A stretch of DNA of 64,000 nt. It comes from Linderina pennispora (taxonomy: Eukaryota; Kickxellomycota; Kickxellomycetes; Kickxellales; Kickxellaceae). Position 1 is the stretch's first letter. Each line of letters starts with the position of its first letter. Both the position numbers and the translations under genes were made by a program. Location of the stretch: NCBI RefSeq assembly GCF_002104995.1, contig NW_024468250.1:1426001-1490000 (forward strand), in the 5' to 3' direction. This document shows, in pieces, positions 43,576 through 53,636 of this stretch. The notes beneath the pieces were generated by a model. The model saw only the letters and a program-made list of their open reading frames with translations, was not told the origin of the DNA and did not search any database.

Positions 43576-44028
43576 TTAACACATAGTACTTCCAACAGTA
43601 TTGCACTTCATCCTAAGGCCATCCAACCTCCTTGTGTTGAATTCAGCTACAAATAATAATGCATCATGCTCCTGGCTATTCATTACATGATGAGCGTTGT
43701 AGTTAGATGGCCAGACAATATTCCCATTTCTGTCAGAGTTACCAATCGTGCCAAATGCCTGCTGGCGAATGCGGTCGACTACCTGAATAGTTTCCTCTAA
43801 ACGTCCCTTGTCTAGCTCACTACTGCCTCCCAGCTCCTCACTCTCAAAGCGCTCCTCTACATAATAATAACATTCATCAATTTTGTTGTATTCGAAAGAT
43901 CGAGATGTCAGATCTCTTGCAGCGCCTGTTGCTCCAAGGCATTTACCATGAGAAGACTGGCCGCGATACCCCTTGCTGACACGGTCCTCACACTTGATCA
44001 CGCAGGTCCACTCTGTTGGGGACATCAC
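43576..44028 (-). CDS. Hypothetical small protein, doubtful
   Basis: A 150-codon frame beginning MMSPTEWTCVIKCEDRV directly after an in-frame TAG. The first ~30 codons have the GC-ending usage of genes here, but the rest is AT-rich and resembles noncoding sequence. Four cysteines fall in the first ~55 residues, with no signal peptide and no recognised family. It could be the last exon of a small gene, a decayed gene, or chance. Confidence 0.25.
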   Translation of the reverse strand: MMSPTEWTCVIKCEDRVSKGYRGQSSHGKCLGATGAARDLTSRSFEYNKIDECYYYVEERFESEELGGSSELDKGRLEETIQVVDRIRQQAFGTIGNSDRNGNIVWPSNYNAHHVMNSQEHDALLFVAEFNTRRLDGLRMKCNTVGSTMC

Positions 44029-44772
44029 GATCTAACGCTCACTATCACACAAGTTCGCCACGCCGGCGATATCGTGGGGGTCTATAGTGTCAGAAATGGA
44101 TACGAAAGAGGCTAAGGATGCAGGTTATAGAGTGATGGAGATGCTGCAGTTTGTTTGGAGGGGAAGCAGGGCTTTTGCCAGAGCATTTTATATGGTGCTA
44201 TCGAGTATATTACATCTGCGAATACTCATTTCGGGTACAAGCACCATGGCAATGGTGATGTTGACAATAAGGATTACTGTTATACGAATGCAGCGACTCA
44301 GACTGGCAGCAAACACAGTCCATTCTCTTTGACGATTGAGCAGTACTTGTGAAACGCCCAAGCCTTTGTGTTTCCAGAGCATTCGAGACACATAGTGGGT
44401 TCCAGCGATGGCTTAACTCCGGAATGGCACGCTTCCTGGTATTTCCATATGTCGAACTCCGGGGCTGACCTGTCCACATTGCACAGTCTCATATAGACTA
44501 CAAAGTACTTGGCATGTAAGCCTGATATGCATGTACTTGCTGTACCTAATCTAGCAGCGCTAGAAAGGCAGGTGTTACCCTCGGGGTGAGTGGCTATCGG
44601 ATATATGGAAAATTAACTTTTCAAAAAATGACTGGGAGGAAGAGGGAATGCTGATCGCCAGCCTAGGCCTTTGTACGTATGCGTTTCGGCCTTATCCATG
44701 GTGGTGCAGGGGGGACTCCAGACCTCGAATGTCAGCACCAGGGTTGAATTTGTCAGCTGCCTTTTGCGGTGA

Positions 44773-44780
44773 TGACGTCG
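44773..44780. promoter_or_regulatory. CRE/ATF-like site upstream of the Hsp31-like gene
   Basis: TGACGTCG, one base from the bZIP site TGACGTCA, lies 119 nt before the ATG at 44899. Such sites bind Atf1/CREB-type stress factors in fungi. A single match, so tentative. Confidence 0.35.
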
Positions 44781-44898
44781 CACGATTCAAAAACCATAAA
44801 AAAATCGAGCGAGCCCTCCCCCTGCTCACACCATATCTCCAAAACATCTCTTCTTCACTCTCACATCAAAAAGAGCAAATATCTCTCGAAGCAACGTC

Positions 44899-45621
44899 AT
44901 GCCCTCACTCCCCAAGCGCGCGCTTATTTCAATCACTAGCTATCACGGCGCCTTTTACCCAAACGGCGACCCCACCGGTCTCTTCTACACCGAGGCCTTG
45001 CACCCATACCATGTCCTGACCGCTGCCGGCTTCACTGTCGACCTCGCCTCCGAGACCGGTAGCTACGGCATGGACCCGCATTCGATCGACAAGACCTTCA
45101 TGACCGAGGCTGACTTTGCTGTTTACAGCAACAGCGGTGATGAGTTCTCCAAGAAGCTGGCCAATCTCCACAAGGCCAGCGATCTAAACCCATCCGACTA
45201 CGGATTGTTTTACGCGTCGGCCGGCCATGCGACCCTGTTTGACTACCCAAAGGCCAAGGACCTGATCAATATTGCTGAGTCTGTCTACGAGCGTGGCGGC
45301 GTGGTTGCAGCTGTGTGCCATGGCCCTATTATTCTGCCGTTTATCAAGGACCGCAAGACGGGCAAGCCAGTTATCGAGGGAAGGAAGGTTTCGGGGTTCA
45401 CTACCGAGGGCGAGGAGCAGATGGGTCTGATGAGCGCAATCAAGGACAGGAAACTTGAAACAATCGAGGAGGGGGCAGCAAGGGTGGGCGCAACTTATGT
45501 GAGGCCAGCAACACCGTTCGAAGCCTTTGCGGTTGTTGACGGTAGGGTCGTGTCTGGTACTAACCCAGCGAGTGCCGCGGTGACCGCAGAGAAGGCCGTT
45601 GAGGTCTTCAACTCGCTGTAA
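44899..45621 (+). CDS. DJ-1/PfpI superfamily protein, Hsp31 (glyoxalase III) type
   Basis: Stress-inducible DJ-1-family protein; yeast Hsp31 has glutathione-independent methylglyoxalase and chaperone activity. The 240-aa frame is intact and colinear with Hsp31: KRALISITSYHGAFYPNGD, TGLFYTEALHPYHVL, FYASAGHATLFDYPKAKDL, GGVVAAVCHGPIILPF and VSGTNPASA. The catalytic set is present: Cys140-His141 in AVCHGP and a Glu in GFTTEGEE (about Glu172) where Hsp31 has Glu170. Likely cytosolic. It stands alone and is convergent with the first CorA-like gene (143 bp between stops). Confidence 0.93.
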   Translation: MPSLPKRALISITSYHGAFYPNGDPTGLFYTEALHPYHVLTAAGFTVDLASETGSYGMDPHSIDKTFMTEADFAVYSNSGDEFSKKLANLHKASDLNPSDYGLFYASAGHATLFDYPKAKDLINIAESVYERGGVVAAVCHGPIILPFIKDRKTGKPVIEGRKVSGFTTEGEEQMGLMSAIKDRKLETIEEGAARVGATYVRPATPFEAFAVVDGRVVSGTNPASAAVTAEKAVEVFNSL

Positions 45622-45654
45622 ACCTGCTCATACCAGAAATGTTCATTTAAAGAC

Positions 45655-45660
45655 AATAAA
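45655..45660 (+). terminator. Candidate poly(A) signal of the Hsp31-like gene
   Basis: AATAAA 34 nt after the stop codon, inside a small AT-rich inverted repeat (GACAATAAATTGTC). Confidence 0.4.
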
Positions 45661-45727
45661 TTGTCATCACACGTCGCTGACGTTCGGCTTATGGCCATAT
45701 GTGATGGATATAGATTGTATGTCTAGC

Positions 45728-45735
45728 TGTAAATA
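45728..45735 (+). promoter_or_regulatory. Possible PUF-binding element downstream of the Hsp31-like gene
   Basis: TGTAAATA matches UGUANAUA, the sequence predicted for the window's PUF protein, 107 nt past the stop. The upstream AATAAA may cut the transcript before it, so its presence in mRNA is uncertain. Confidence 0.2.
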
Positions 45736-45764
45736 AATCAATGTAGTCAATGGCAATATTTTTT

Positions 45765-48725
45765 TCACAGTATCTGCCTCCACCGCGCCCAGGCAAAGAC
45801 AACAACGACGAACCCCAAGCACATTGCCAGCACCGTGAAGAACGGTGCCAGGCCATCGTAGTTCTGGAATGGCACCAAGAAGTTTGACCCGAACATTCCC
45901 GTGACAAAGTTCAGTGGTACAACAATGGCTGCTAGCGCCGACAGCTTTGCCACAACGTCGTTGGTGCGGTTCGACGACACAGTCAGCTCAATCGATATTT
46001 GCGCCAGGTAATTGGCGTGCGCACGACCCAGCACACCGTCATAGTGCGTCGCATTTTGCGTCATCGTCACGATATGGTCAAGTACATCGCCGAGGTACAG
46101 GAGAACCTCGTGGCCCTTGCGCTGGTCCAGAGCGGCCTCCATGGCCGTGTCTGAGTTGTCTGCAGGGCACACTACCATGTGCTCCGAGCCAGGATGGTGT
46201 GGGCTGTAATCAACAGCGGTGGTGGTGAGGCCAGGGATTGAGGGGTTGCCCGCCATGGCGTTCATCTGCGATGTGGTCATGGCAGTGGCTGTTTCAAAGC
46301 GCTTGATCAGGGCACGCACGACGTCCGCCTTGCCTTGCAGAAGCCGCAATACCATCATGATGCGCTTACGCACGGTGCTAATACGCAGCAGCATGTCAGA
46401 CTGCTCAGACGACGAAATAACCAGCACCAGCTCGTCGATCGAATCAACCTCAAACTCAATCATCTGCATGATTGGCGCTAGCAGATCGGTGATGTCGTCG
46501 ATGATTGCGTAGTTGAGCCAGTCGGGCGTCACCACGATATGGTCGATCTGGCGGCGAATGCGCCGCAACACGTGGTACTGATGCACGGCCGGGTCCATGT
46601 GGAAAGTGATAATGCCTGAGCGCATGACCACGTTGTAGATGCATTTGGGCTCCAAGTACAGCTCGCTGTTTGGGTCCGCGTCAAAGGAGCGGAAGCTGAC
46701 CAGATAGTAGTTTGCGTGGACCTCGCACTTTTCGCGCACATCCTGCGTCATAATGTCCTCGACGGTTAGCGCATGGATGCCAAAGATTTTGCTAATCAGG
46801 TGCATCTCCTGGAACGATGGGCGCAAAACATCGATCCAGAAACATCCGCCTGCTTGGATCATCGATGCCAGGTCCATCGCGGGCGTGCGCAGGTCAGCCA
46901 GCTCCTGCGACCGCACCGTGCCGATTGCTGGGTTAAAGAACGTGAACCGGTACGACTCGTCAATGAAGCCGTCTTTGTCCAGAAACAGCTCCTCCTGGTG
47001 CATGCGCTTGCGCCGCCGCCGCTTCTGCTTCTGCTTCTCTAGTGGCCGGCCGTCAAACGACCGGTGGTTGCGGTCTGGCGGTGAGATGCGGGCGCGCTGC
47101 GGAGGCTCGTCAATGGGCGGGAGGTCCGCGGGAACAAAGCTGGGCGACGCCAAGTTGTAGTGCGGCGATATGGTGACTGCGCGCTGCAGAAGAGGCTCGC
47201 GCTCAGACGAAATTGACGCGCGATTCGCTGTGCAAGTCGGCCGTAGCGACTGGTTGACCATGCTCCTGAACGAGCCCGGCATGGTATATACGGCCTTACT
47301 CTCCTCTGCTGCCTTGGCCGCTTCCTTCTGTGCCAGCCCGGCACCACCGGCTGTGTATTCGTTAAATATTGATTCGGGCTCCGAGTACTCGCCCCAGCTA
47401 TAGTCGCTGGCCGTCTCGTCGTCATCCTCCTCGGACGTAGACTCTGGGATCTCGCCGGTCTGTAAGAACCGCTCCAATGCAGCAATATTGATCCCCCCAT
47501 TCATCCTCTTGTCTTCAGACTCCGTCTCCTCTTTCGGCAAACCTTCCGGTGGGTTCTGCCCTACAGAGCCTCTGCGAACAACACCCTCGGATTGCTCCCC
47601 CATGTTCTGCACGCCCGGTACAGATCCGCCGATCACGCTGGACGGACGGCTACTGCTGAGCGCAGGCGAGAACATGTAGGAGAGGCCGGGTGCAGCACGT
47701 GCCATGGCTGTGCGCTTGCTGGAGGCGGCAGGCTTGTACTGTGTTGCACCCATAGTGTTGATGGACCGCCGGGGTCTTTGTTGGTGCTCGGTAGTGCTCA
47801 GCCCAAGCCCATCATCCTTTTCGCCAATGCCCAAGAGCCGCGATGGTACCATGGGCAGGGTTTCAGAGAGATCCTGGCTATGTTCGCTCTCGGGCTGCTT
47901 CCCTCCCTGACTTGCTGTCTGACTTCCAGACCCTTCAGACGGCGTCCGAACCATATCAGCCACCGGGCTCTCAGGAATCGTTGCCACGGTCCCATCGGGC
48001 TGGCCACCACTGCCTATGCTCTGCGACCGACTAGTATCCACAACATTTCCTGGCCCCTTTCCTACGCCGCCGTCTAACGGTGCGCTCCACTCGCGCAGAT
48101 CCCCTGGTTCTGACATGGGCTCTGACATCGACGGCGCATTCCGCTGGTCCCCGGCCTCTACCCTCGGATGCACGTCAGTCGCAGCCCGGTTTATCCGTCC
48201 ACGAATCCCGCCATTCGACCCGGTGCCCGATGATCCAGTAGTCTTCACCCGGTGGATTTTCCGGCGGTTAGCCACGCTCGGAGAAAACAGCGGCAGCGTG
48301 CTGTTCATTGGCATCAGCGGCCGGTCGGCGTTCTCGGGCAGATCAGCCATGTTGCCGTAGTATCGCGACGCCATCAGCCCGTTTTCGTCGTCGTTCTCAA
48401 ACTCATGCATGTAGTGTGACAGCACATTGGCAATGTTGGAGTTCTCGCTGGCCCGGCTCAATGCGCTGCTAGCAGATGGTCGCCGCAGCATGTCTTGGAT
48501 CCGGTGCTCGGACACTGCGCGCTCCAGGAAGAGCCGATGCCGGGAGCTTGTTGGACTGCTAGGCGGTATGGCCTTGTTGTCGGGCGAAATGCGTGGCTCG
48601 ACGCACGCTTGCAGAGCCTGTGAGGCCGTCGCCCGGCGCTCGGACAGTGCGTTCTTGGTGCGCTGCCCGCTGGTGCCGCTGGCCTTGCTTGCTTTCGAGC
48701 TCCGACCTCCCCTTTTCTTTCCCAT
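45765..48725 (-). CDS. CorA-family (Alr1/Mnr2-like) divalent-cation transporter, GSN variant
   Basis: Pentameric Mg2+-type channel of the CorA/ALR superfamily. The 986-aa frame is intact. The first ~580 residues are disordered and Ser/Pro-rich, followed by a basic patch (KQKQKRRRRKRMHQEELF). The CorA cytosolic domain runs from about 610 (DESYRFTFFNPAIGTVRSQE, GCFWIDVLRPSFQEMHLISK, IFGIHALTVEDIMTQDVREK, NYAIIDDITDLLAPIMQMIE). Two C-terminal helices follow: LSALAAIVVPLNFVTGMFGS and FFTVLAMCLGFVVVVFAWAR. The pore-loop signature GMN is Gly946-Ser947-Asn948 (codon TCA). Two further family members lie at 51267-53636 and 61890-63791. Location (plasma or vacuolar membrane) is unknown; transport capacity is doubtful without the Met. 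Confidence 0.9.
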   Translation of the reverse strand: MGKKRGGRSSKASKASGTSGQRTKNALSERRATASQALQACVEPRISPDNKAIPPSSPTSSRHRLFLERAVSEHRIQDMLRRPSASSALSRASENSNIANVLSHYMHEFENDDENGLMASRYYGNMADLPENADRPLMPMNSTLPLFSPSVANRRKIHRVKTTGSSGTGSNGGIRGRINRAATDVHPRVEAGDQRNAPSMSEPMSEPGDLREWSAPLDGGVGKGPGNVVDTSRSQSIGSGGQPDGTVATIPESPVADMVRTPSEGSGSQTASQGGKQPESEHSQDLSETLPMVPSRLLGIGEKDDGLGLSTTEHQQRPRRSINTMGATQYKPAASSKRTAMARAAPGLSYMFSPALSSSRPSSVIGGSVPGVQNMGEQSEGVVRRGSVGQNPPEGLPKEETESEDKRMNGGINIAALERFLQTGEIPESTSEEDDDETASDYSWGEYSEPESIFNEYTAGGAGLAQKEAAKAAEESKAVYTMPGSFRSMVNQSLRPTCTANRASISSEREPLLQRAVTISPHYNLASPSFVPADLPPIDEPPQRARISPPDRNHRSFDGRPLEKQKQKRRRRKRMHQEELFLDKDGFIDESYRFTFFNPAIGTVRSQELADLRTPAMDLASMIQAGGCFWIDVLRPSFQEMHLISKIFGIHALTVEDIMTQDVREKCEVHANYYLVSFRSFDADPNSELYLEPKCIYNVVMRSGIITFHMDPAVHQYHVLRRIRRQIDHIVVTPDWLNYAIIDDITDLLAPIMQMIEFEVDSIDELVLVISSSEQSDMLLRISTVRKRIMMVLRLLQGKADVVRALIKRFETATAMTTSQMNAMAGNPSIPGLTTTAVDYSPHHPGSEHMVVCPADNSDTAMEAALDQRKGHEVLLYLGDVLDHIVTMTQNATHYDGVLGRAHANYLAQISIELTVSSNRTNDVVAKLSALAAIVVPLNFVTGMFGSNFLVPFQNYDGLAPFFTVLAMCLGFVVVVFAWARWRQIL

Positions 48726-49056
48726 GGCGAAAGTCGGCGTTGAATTGCAGAAAGGAAAATAGTGTGCAATTTGGTATTGTGTATGCTAGCAAATTGTATG
48801 CGAAGGCCGAAAAAAGTGTGATACTGGAAGAAGCAGAAGAAAAACGCTCGTCCTCCGCTATAACTCCCCTATTGCAGATAGGCCAAGCGTGAAGCATAAA
48901 ATCCCATGAAAAATACTGAGTAACGTGACCAAAAGCCGATGCAGCCTGCATTCTCTAATGCCGATGCAGGCATAAAGGTTCTGAGTAGCAGATGGCGGTC
49001 CAGCACAATGTAAAAAAATCGTCGATATAACGACATTGAAGGTATTAAATAAAATA
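48726..49056. other. Promoter of the first CorA-like gene, 3' flank of the membrane hydrolase
   Basis: AT-rich spacer between two minus-strand genes; nothing else recognised. Confidence 0.45.
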
Positions 49057-50961
49057 CTACGCAATAGCTGAGACTGAGGTTGCGGTAGAGGAAGACGTCG
49101 ATGCACTGGAGCTGGTGCTCGCTGTCCGATCGTCGGTCGCCGCAGTCGGTTCAGAAGCTGTTGTAGAAGCTGTGGCAGTAGCTGCTGCCGTGTTCGTCTC
49201 GACCTGATTGAAGATCTGCTTGACAATGGCTGCCGCCAGCCAGTTCGGTCTCCGCCACACAAAATCCACATCACAATCGCTCTTATCCTCGCTGACCGGC
49301 TTTGTGCACAGCAGCAGTGCTGCGTTCTGGCTCAGCGTCTGCTGGTACTCGATCTGCTGCCGGTAGTAAAACCACGAGAACGCCTGCCACTTGGTGCACT
49401 CCTCGCTGTCGCTGATGCCCTGTGCCTTGCAGTCAGAGTTGAACTGCTTTGCCGACGCCAAAATGACTACAGGCAGGTGCGAGAAACTGGCCGGATCAGT
49501 CGGCGCTTGGCCGTCGCGCTTCGCAAGCCCAGTGACAGAGGCGCCCGAATTCGGCGGCAGCGCCGGCCACCGCAACGGCCAGTGGTGGTAAATCAGCACG
49601 GCATCCGTATATGGTTTCACATACGGCTGCAGTGCCTGGTAGAGCTTCGCGCCAGTGCCGCCATACTCAAAATACTTGGCCTGGTAATACAGGTTGTTGC
49701 GGAACCGCGACCTGTGCATGCCCAGCGAGCTCTGCGGCTGGAATCCGTCCCACCCGCTATTCCTTGCCCGATGCAGTGCCAGCGGACTGACCACCCGCCA
49801 GTTCTCAAAGTTTCTCGACGCCGCAGCCTCTATAGCCTTGTTGAAGTTCACTGTGGTCATCGCCTTTGTAGTTCCACCCAACGATGACCGCATGTTGCGC
49901 AGATTCTGCAGCGTCGTGGTTTTGTTCAACGCAAATGTCTGCAGAATCTCCTGGTTCGGCAGCGTATCAAGCAGCACGACGCCGGCTACCTTTGTGTAGT
50001 CGGCTACCTGCATGTACAGCTGCGTCCAGACGCCGCCCTCGCCCCATCCGACAAACACCAGCGGGTTGTTGACCGGATACTTGTCTAGTGCCTGGTTAAT
50101 CGACTTCACTACATCTGTCGGGTCCTGGTCCCAATACCCCGGCTCGCTCCACCCGTACCCGGGCCGATCGATGATACACGCGGCGTGCCCGGCATCCGCG
50201 AATCCCTGCGCCAGCCCCATCATCGACGTCGAGGGCATGCCGAACTCTGTCAACAGCACGAACACCGGGTCTCGGCCAGACTGCTTCTCTTCTGTGTACC
50301 CGAAGCACCACACATGCATCTTGTACCAGTAATCGCCATTATGCGTCTGCACCGGCACCAGCTTTCCCGGTGTCTTATACAGCCGGTGGTCATTGGCCAG
50401 CGCCAGACCCTGAATAACCAGCAGAAGGCCAAAGAACAGGCCAAATACCCATGTAATCCACGGGAAGGCATAGTCCATGAGCCTGTAAAAGAGCGCCGAC
50501 CCGCGCGAATCTACCAGCCGCGGCTTAAACTCGGGAATCCCCATGATGCGGTCCACCTGGTACCCGCGCCGCGCTTTTTGCGCATAAACAACTGAGCAGA
50601 CCGCTGGGAACAGCCATGTCAGGCCCCAGACCGCTGCTGAACCGTCACGTGAATACGCATACCCGACTAACAGCAGCACCGAGAATATGCACATCACGCT
50701 GCCGTATGCCATCCACTGCAGTGTCCAGAACAGATACCGGTTGGTCGAGCGGTATGCCGAAATAACAAACACAGCCTGCAGGTCCAGCCACAGCCCCAGC
50801 AGCGAGAGCCACATGTACAGAAACTGGTTGCCTTTGACCAGCCGCCCGTGCTTGTTTCCGATGACTGCGTATGCAAGGAACGCCAGGAAATGGGCCAGCG
50901 CCAGGAGGAGCAAAAGTATGCCCTGTACCGAATACAGCGTGTGCTCTCTGAACCTCCACAT
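49057..50961 (-). CDS. Membrane alpha/beta-hydrolase-fold protein with Gly at the nucleophile position
   Basis: A 634-aa intact frame. The N-terminal ~190 residues contain about five membrane segments (VQGILLLLLALAHFLAFLAY, FSVLLLVGYAY, WVFGLFFGLLLVIQGLALA). An alpha/beta-hydrolase domain follows: DPVFVLLTEFGMPSTSMMGL, the strand-loop CIIDRPGYGWSEPGYWD, then the nucleophile elbow LVFVGWGEGGVWTQLY. Here GxSxG is GWGEG, with Gly307 where the catalytic Ser should be. The region where the catalytic His is expected (QQTLSQNAALLLCTK) has no His. The C-terminal ~45 residues are Ser/Thr/Ala-rich. Probably a non-enzymatic member; it may bind a lipid or act as a scaffold, which is inference. It sits between two CorA-like genes on the same strand. 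Confidence 0.82.
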   Translation of the reverse strand: MWRFREHTLYSVQGILLLLLALAHFLAFLAYAVIGNKHGRLVKGNQFLYMWLSLLGLWLDLQAVFVISAYRSTNRYLFWTLQWMAYGSVMCIFSVLLLVGYAYSRDGSAAVWGLTWLFPAVCSVVYAQKARRGYQVDRIMGIPEFKPRLVDSRGSALFYRLMDYAFPWITWVFGLFFGLLLVIQGLALANDHRLYKTPGKLVPVQTHNGDYWYKMHVWCFGYTEEKQSGRDPVFVLLTEFGMPSTSMMGLAQGFADAGHAACIIDRPGYGWSEPGYWDQDPTDVVKSINQALDKYPVNNPLVFVGWGEGGVWTQLYMQVADYTKVAGVVLLDTLPNQEILQTFALNKTTTLQNLRNMRSSLGGTTKAMTTVNFNKAIEAAASRNFENWRVVSPLALHRARNSGWDGFQPQSSLGMHRSRFRNNLYYQAKYFEYGGTGAKLYQALQPYVKPYTDAVLIYHHWPLRWPALPPNSGASVTGLAKRDGQAPTDPASFSHLPVVILASAKQFNSDCKAQGISDSEECTKWQAFSWFYYRQQIEYQQTLSQNAALLLCTKPVSEDKSDCDVDFVWRRPNWLAAAIVKQIFNQVETNTAAATATASTTASEPTAATDDRTASTSSSASTSSSTATSVSAIA

Positions 50962-51266
50962 AGCGGGTTGTATATACAGGTAATAAAAATAAAAATAAAA
51001 AAACGCGACAGTTCAGGGAAGAAGGACGAGACAATCGAGGGCAGTGTGTCCTGTCCCTCAGACCTGCCAGCCAATTCAACTGCAAAAAAGCAGTTTAGAC
51101 TTTGCACTCTACCTGGGATTCCTGCATGCGACCTATGAACTCCCAACCCCTCCTTAGGCCAAAAGCGGGCCGATCGCGTCTATTTCTGATGTTTAGTATA
51201 GTGCCAGCGGTTGCTGCGCACAGGTAAAACGCGAAAAATAATTAAAAACTAGGTGAAAAAGGCGGG
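50962..51266. other. Promoter of the membrane hydrolase, 3' flank of the second CorA-like gene
   Basis: A-rich stretch (about 50985-51004) in the hydrolase leader. No gene or RNA recognised. Confidence 0.45.
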
Positions 51267-53636
51267 TCACAGAATCTTCTTCCACCGCGCATAGCCGACC
51301 ACCAAAACAACAAAGCCCAAGCAGCACCCGACGATAGTAAAGAAGGGCTTCAGCGACTCTTCATGTTGAAACGGCACCTGGACGTTCTGGCCCCACAGCC
51401 CGGTCACAATGTTCAGCGGCACCATGATAGCTCCAATGACGGTCCAGCGGCTCGCAATGACAGACGTCTCCACCGTGGACTCACCGATCTCCAGCGACAG
51501 CCGCGCAAGGTAGTTGGAGTGGGCCCGCGACAGCACCATGTCGCAGTGCCCGGTCGAATTCACCAGTGCGACCAGGTGGTCATAGACATCTGCAAGATAA
51601 TGCGCAATGTCGTCAGCAGTCACCATAGCAGCGCCCTCAGGTTGCTCGCCGGGCTTTTGCTCGTACTGCAATGCGCCAGGCATAACAAACGACTTTGAAT
51701 GTGCCAGACCCTGCATGCCGTCACGGCTCCGCCACGCGTCGCGTCTCTGACCCGCCGCCTGCACATTGATCGTCGAGTACGCATTGCGATTCAGACCGGA
51801 TCCTGGAGACAACACCTGGCCCACACTGTCTTTGCTGCCATCATAATAGCCTAGCTCCTCGCCCTCAATAGTTGCAATCTCGTCCATCTGCGCCTGCCGC
51901 TCCATCAGCTTAGTGAACCCACGCACCACCTCCGGCTTGCCTTGCAGTAGCCGCCAGAGCGCCAGAATCCGCCGCCGCGCCGCACCAATCCGCTGCAGCA
52001 TGTCCGACTGCTCGTTCTGCGACAGGATCAGCACCAGCTCGTCCACAGTATCGACCTCTAGCTCGACCCCACGCATCGATGGCACCAGCATGTCAGTGAT
52101 ATCGTCGATGAGTGCATATGCAATATATGCAGGCGTCACCAACGGTATCTGCTGCACCAGCGGATCGGCAAGGTTGTGCAGCCGGTTGATGACACTGCCG
52201 AGGTGATCGAGGTTGCGCGCGCCATGGAAGGTCAGGATGCAGGACTTTTTGACCACCATCGAGTAGCACGCCGTAGCAATGCCGTCAGCACCTCGGTTGA
52301 ACTCGTACGTGGACAGGTTGTCGCTGCCAAAGTTGATTGTCCGGTACATCAGGAACTGGTAGTCTGGGAAGGCCTCGAACTTGTCGCGCGTCTCTTCTTC
52401 AGCCAAAATATCCTCGACTGTCAGTGGGTGGATGTTGAAAATACGGGCCAGCGATGACATCTCTTCCGGGGTCGGATCGCACACATCGAGCCAAAAGCAG
52501 CCGTTACCAGGAACATATGCCGTGTCTGGAAGCTGCTTGCGCATTTGCAGCATGTCAGATGCCGAATCACCCGATGGCCCCGCCCGCTCACCGCGCAACT
52601 GCTCCAGTGACATGTTTTTGCTGGATGCCTCGATGATATCGGCCAGGGTCAGTTCCTGGTCTCTGAGGCTGCTGAGCTTGGCTGCCTGGAATATCCCAGC
52701 TGACGGCGAATACAGCACAAACCGTGCCTCGCTCTCGGGCACAAACCGATCCACAGGCCCCAGCAGCGACACTGCCAAGCTCCCCATGTCGCTGCTCGGC
52801 GGACTCCCAATATCCACATTCAGCGCCCGCTTTTCGTCGTACTCGGGTGGATACGCACCTGGGTGGCGGTCAGCAAATTCATCACTAGCCTGACCTACGG
52901 ACTTGGACGACCTCACCGACGATGCACGCCGGCCGCCCAGAGGTCTGTGAGCTCCCCCGATCGCCTTGCGCGCCTCCAGCTCGTACTTGTCATCGGCCAC
53001 CTCAGTCTTCTTGCCTGAAATCTCCAGTAGCACGTCCGAGTTCCACTCACCTGTACTACCCGAGCCACTGTGCAGCTCATGCTGCAGGTGGTCAGATTGG
53101 CCCACGTGTGCCGTCTGCGGCCGCTCATACCGCAACGCATCAGCCTCGCCACGTAGCCCTGAATCCTCCGCCTTCCCTTGCTCCGGGCTGATCGCTGCCA
53201 GCAGCAGCCTTGCCAGATGCGACTTCCGCGCCTCCGGGGTCTCAGGCTTCTCCTGCTGCATGATCTTGTCCAGCATTTTCGCCACCGCATGCTGCCGCTC
53301 ACGACTGGCTTCCATCAGCAACTGATTACTGCGCTTCAGCGCCAGGTTCTCCCTGTACAGCTGCTGGTCAGAGATAGGGTGGCGCAAGTTGGTCCGTGAA
53401 TCGGAGCGCGGGTTCCCGATCGCATCACCCATTATACTGTCAAATGCGTGCAGCCCGCCATGCCGCAACATGACGCTGGAGAGGTCCCCGCCAGCCGACC
53501 CCCCGAATACTACCCCGTTGAAGCCGCCGCCGACCGATGCTGGCTGGTCGGCAAGCACCGGCATTTCGGTGCGCCGCCGTGCTGTCTGCATCCGCCGCTG
53601 TGGAGTGGCCGCGCGCTCATAAACCTGCCGTGACAT
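51267..53636 (-). CDS. CorA-family (Alr1/Mnr2-like) divalent-cation transporter, GQN variant 1
   Basis: Intact 789-aa paralogue. Disordered basic N-terminus (MSRQVYERAATPQRRMQTAR), a short helical stretch (RENLALKRSNQLLMEASRER), then the CorA domain from about residue 300: RFVLYSPSAGIFQAAKLSSL, GCFWLDVCDPTPEEMSSLAR, IFNIHPLTVEDILAEEETRD, AYALIDDITDMLVPSMRGVE and a DELVLILSQNEQSDMLQRIG helix. Two C-terminal helices: GAIMVPLNIVTGLWGQNV and FFTIVGCCLGFVVLVVGYAR. The GMN signature is Gly749-Gln750-Asn751 (codon CAG). The tail after it (41 residues from GQN to the end) has exactly the same length as in the other two copies. Confidence 0.9.
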   Translation of the reverse strand: MSRQVYERAATPQRRMQTARRRTEMPVLADQPASVGGGFNGVVFGGSAGGDLSSVMLRHGGLHAFDSIMGDAIGNPRSDSRTNLRHPISDQQLYRENLALKRSNQLLMEASRERQHAVAKMLDKIMQQEKPETPEARKSHLARLLLAAISPEQGKAEDSGLRGEADALRYERPQTAHVGQSDHLQHELHSGSGSTGEWNSDVLLEISGKKTEVADDKYELEARKAIGGAHRPLGGRRASSVRSSKSVGQASDEFADRHPGAYPPEYDEKRALNVDIGSPPSSDMGSLAVSLLGPVDRFVPESEARFVLYSPSAGIFQAAKLSSLRDQELTLADIIEASSKNMSLEQLRGERAGPSGDSASDMLQMRKQLPDTAYVPGNGCFWLDVCDPTPEEMSSLARIFNIHPLTVEDILAEEETRDKFEAFPDYQFLMYRTINFGSDNLSTYEFNRGADGIATACYSMVVKKSCILTFHGARNLDHLGSVINRLHNLADPLVQQIPLVTPAYIAYALIDDITDMLVPSMRGVELEVDTVDELVLILSQNEQSDMLQRIGAARRRILALWRLLQGKPEVVRGFTKLMERQAQMDEIATIEGEELGYYDGSKDSVGQVLSPGSGLNRNAYSTINVQAAGQRRDAWRSRDGMQGLAHSKSFVMPGALQYEQKPGEQPEGAAMVTADDIAHYLADVYDHLVALVNSTGHCDMVLSRAHSNYLARLSLEIGESTVETSVIASRWTVIGAIMVPLNIVTGLWGQNVQVPFQHEESLKPFFTIVGCCLGFVVLVVGYARWKKIL

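Larger units (their letters stand above)
42820..44898. other. 2.1 kb gene-poor stretch
   Basis: AT-richer than its surroundings. It contains one weak minus-strand frame (listed separately, 43576-44028), a 49-nt stem (GCCACT/AGTGGC at 43136-43184) around the palindrome GATTCGAATC, and several short plus-strand frames with no features. The last 150 nt form the DJ-1 promoter. Confidence 0.4.
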
